NCBI RefSeq assembly: GCF_003094615.1
Contig: NZ_QDKO01000015.1
Coordinates: forward strand, 124,001 to 188,000
Direction: 5' to 3'
Source of the DNA: Caulobacter radicis
GTDB lineage: Bacteria > Pseudomonadota > Alphaproteobacteria > Caulobacterales > Caulobacteraceae
DNA: 64,000 nucleotides
This document shows positions 62,063 to 64,000 of the stretch, piece by piece; the stretch's first letter is position 1; each line of letters begins with the position of its first letter. The notes beneath the pieces are model-generated. The model saw only the letters and a list, made by a program, of their open reading frames with translations, was not told the origin of the DNA and did no database searches. The translations under genes and the position numbers were made by a program.

Positions 62063-64000
62063 TTGCCCTCTTTTTCGCGTCCTCTCGAAGAATCCCTGCA
62101 TCGCGCCGTCGCGTACGCCAATCAGCGAAAGCATGAGTACGCGACCCTCGAGCACCTGCTGTTGTCGCTTACCGACGATGACGACGCCGCCGGCGTGATG
62201 CGCGCCTGCGACGTCGACCTGACCGCCCTGAAGAAGAGCCTGGTCAACTATCTCGACGTCGAACTGTCGTCCCTGGTGGTCGACGACGAGGAAGACGCCA
62301 AGCCCACGGCGGGCTTCCAGCGCGTGATCCAACGCGCCGTGATCCACGTCCAGTCGTCCGGCCGCGAGGAAGTGACCGGCGCCAACGTCCTGGTCGCCAT
62401 CTTCTCCGAACGCGAGAGCCACGCCGCCTACTTCCTGCAGGAGCAGGACATGACGCGGTACGACGCGGTGAACTTCATCGCCCACGGCATCGCCAAGAAG
62501 GCCGGCGCTTCCGAACCCAAGGCCGCCAAGGGCGCGACCGCGGTCGAGGAAGACCAGGAAAAGCCCAACACCAAGACCGGCGGCGAGGCCCTCGAGGCCT
62601 ACTGCGTCGACCTCAACGAAAAGGCCCGCCAGGGCAAGGTCGACCCGCTGATCGGCCGCGCGAACGAAGTGGAACGCGCGATCCAGATCCTGTGCCGCCG
62701 CACTAAGAACAACCCGCTGCTCGTCGGCGATCCCGGCGTCGGCAAGACCGCCATCGCCGAAGGCCTGGCGCGCAAGATCATCACCCACCAGGTCCCCGAA
62801 GTCCTGGCGGAAGCCACCATCTACTCGCTCGACATGGGCGCGCTGCTGGCCGGCACCCGCTATCGCGGCGACTTCGAGGAACGCGTCAAGCAGGTGGTCA
62901 AGGAACTCGAGAGCCACCCGAACGCGGTGCTGTTCATCGACGAGATCCACACCGTCATCGGCGCCGGCGCGACCAGCGGCGGGGCAATGGACGCGTCCAA
63001 CCTGCTCAAGCCCGCCCTGGCCTCGGGCACCCTGCGCTGCATGGGCTCGACCACCTACAAGGAGTTCCGCCAGCACTTCGAGAAGGACCGGGCGCTCGTC
63101 CGTCGCTTCCAGAAGATCGACGTGAACGAGCCGACGGTGGAAGACACCATCAAGATCCTCAAGGGCCTGAAGACCTACTACGAGGACTTCCACAAGCTGA
63201 AGTACACCGCCGAGGCCCTGAAGGTCGCGGTGGAGCTGTCGGCCAAGTACATCACCGACCGCAAGCTGCCCGACAAGGCGATCGACGTGATCGACGAGGC
63301 GGGCGCGGGCCAGATGCTGCTGCCGGAAAGCCGTCGCAAGAAGACCATCGGCGTCAAGGAGATCGAGGCGGTCGTCGCCAAGATCGCCCGTATCCCGCCG
63401 AAGTCGGTCAGCAAGTCGGACACCGAGGCCCTCAAGGAACTCGAGACCGACCTGAAGCGCGCGGTGTTCGGCCAGGACGAAGCCCTGACCCAGCTGTCGG
63501 CCGCCATGAAGCTGGCCCGCGCCGGCCTGCGCGAACCGAACAAGCCGATCGGCTCGTATCTGTTCAGCGGTCCGACGGGCGTGGGCAAGACCGAAGCGGC
63601 CAAGCAACTGGCCTTGACGCTCGGCATCGAGATGCTGCGCTTCGACATGTCGGAATACATGGAACGCCATACCGTGAGCCGCCTGATCGGCGCCCCTCCC
63701 GGCTATGTCGGCTTCGACCAGGGCGGTCAGCTGACCGACGCGGTCGACCAGCACCCGCACGCCGTCGTCCTGCTCGACGAGATCGAGAAGGCGCACGGGG
63801 ATGTCTACAACATCCTGCTGCAGGTGATGGACAACGGCACCCTGACCGACAGCAACGGCAAGAAGGTCGACTTCCGCAACGTGGTCCTGATCATGACCAC
63901 CAACGCGGGCGCTTCTGACGCCCAGCGGCAGTCGATCGGCTTCGGCCGCTCCAAGGTCGAAGGCGAGGAAGAGGCCGCCCTCAAGCGCCTGTTCACGCCG
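62063..64000 (+). CDS. clpA: ATP-dependent Clp protease ATP-binding subunit ClpA (partial, 3' end outside window)
   Basis: AAA+ unfoldase of the ClpAP protease; 646 codons are present and the gene runs off the window. N-domain: [29 protein letters not shown]. First AAA module: Walker A GDPGVGKT, Walker [15 protein letters not shown], then [18 protein letters not shown] and [13 protein letters not shown]. Second module: [29 protein letters not shown] and TTNAGA. The start is TTG 62063 behind GAGGAG seven bases upstream, which gives the family-typical [10 protein letters not shown]; no ATG fits. It is linked to clpS by 11 bp. Confidence 0.96.
   Translation, partial: MPSFSRPLEESLHRAVAYANQRKHEYATLEHLLLSLTDDDDAAGVMRACDVDLTALKKSLVNYLDVELSSLVVDDEEDAKPTAGFQRVIQRAVIHVQSSGREEVTGANVLVAIFSERESHAAYFLQEQDMTRYDAVNFIAHGIAKKAGASEPKAAKGATAVEEDQEKPNTKTGGEALEAYCVDLNEKARQGKVDPLIGRANEVERAIQILCRRTKNNPLLVGDPGVGKTAIAEGLARKIITHQVPEVLAEATIYSLDMGALLAGTRYRGDFEERVKQVVKELESHPNAVLFIDEIHTVIGAGATSGGAMDASNLLKPALASGTLRCMGSTTYKEFRQHFEKDRALVRRFQKIDVNEPTVEDTIKILKGLKTYYEDFHKLKYTAEALKVAVELSAKYITDRKLPDKAIDVIDEAGAGQMLLPESRRKKTIGVKEIEAVVAKIARIPPKSVSKSDTEALKELETDLKRAVFGQDEALTQLSAAMKLARAGLREPNKPIGSYLFSGPTGVGKTEAAKQLALTLGIEMLRFDMSEYMERHTVSRLIGAPPGYVGFDQGGQLTDAVDQHPHAVVLLDEIEKAHGDVYNILLQVMDNGTLTDSNGKKVDFRNVVLIMTTNAGASDAQRQSIGFGRSKVEGEEEAALKRLFTP

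Overview
High-GC DNA (very strong third-position G/C, frequent GTG/TTG starts) from an alphaproteobacterium of the Caulobacteraceae, most likely a Caulobacter. The clearest marker is an intact gcrA cell-cycle regulator (31971-32507), backed by paired clpS/clpA, DUF2093 and DUF2164 proteins, a ROSE-type heat-shock leader and many alphaproteobacterial orthologues. The window is dense chromosomal backbone. I saw no tRNA, rRNA, CRISPR array, integrase, transposase or prophage gene.

Layout. 1-1642 (minus): FecI-like ECF sigma factor and a membrane acyltransferase. 1875-4490 (minus): DNA ligase D for non-homologous end joining. 4659-6809: FAH-type hydratase and an MFS acid transporter. 6927-8485: Gfo/Idh/MocA oxidoreductase coupled to a UPF0303 protein. 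8718-11358: gamma-glutamyltransferase-like Ntn hydrolase and a proline-rich membrane protein. 11516-13275 (minus): gatC-gatA. 13424-27266 (plus, mostly): ruvX, pyrB, a non-catalytic pyrC homologue, plsY, dprA, an M61 peptidase, topA and rnr. 27407-29984 (minus): DUF2164, argF, argD. 30205-32507: YbaY-like lipoprotein, ABC-2 permease, gcrA. 32589-38287: xseA, DUF2093, M23 peptidase, receiver-domain protein, lipid A-type acyltransferase, XRE regulator, hisN. 38437-42277 (minus): hydrolase, SCP2 protein, an unknown exported protein and two exported methyltransferase-fold paralogues. 42564-47100: hsp20, then an overlapping DUF4173/response regulator/histidine kinase operon. 47193-50367: a small unknown protein, an M49-like peptidase and an M24 peptidase. 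50616-57251: a GntR regulator facing a minus-strand transport operon (porin, NrtA, NrtB, NrtD type), with a second paralogous porin upstream. 57396-61340: TetR regulator, GT2 glycosyltransferase, two RNA methyltransferases. 61722-64000: clpS and truncated clpA.

How the genes work together. Coupled sets are visible from overlapping start and stop codons: gatC-gatA (amidation of Glu-tRNA), pyrB-pyrC' (aspartate transcarbamoylase plus its non-catalytic partner), plsY-dprA, DUF4173-RR-HK, DUF2093-M23 peptidase, and the two exported proteins at 39803-41370. ClpS and ClpA form the N-degron adaptor/unfoldase pair. The porin-ABC set at 51254-55669 is a complete outer-membrane-to-cytoplasm uptake route for a small anion, with no reductase genes beside it.

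Between genes, several families of palindromic repeats recur: a cctccccc/ggggagg element six times, a TCATCCTGAG-type element twice, a GTCATTCCCGCC-type palindrome twice and a GTCATCCCGGCC-type element once. One GTCATTCC pair brackets a 254-bp MITE-like segment. The most interesting non-coding signals are the ROSE-like leader of hsp20, an intrinsic terminator just before the porin/nitrate-type operon, a hairpin that buries the xseA ribosome-binding site, and CtrA/GANTC-like sites before gcrA.
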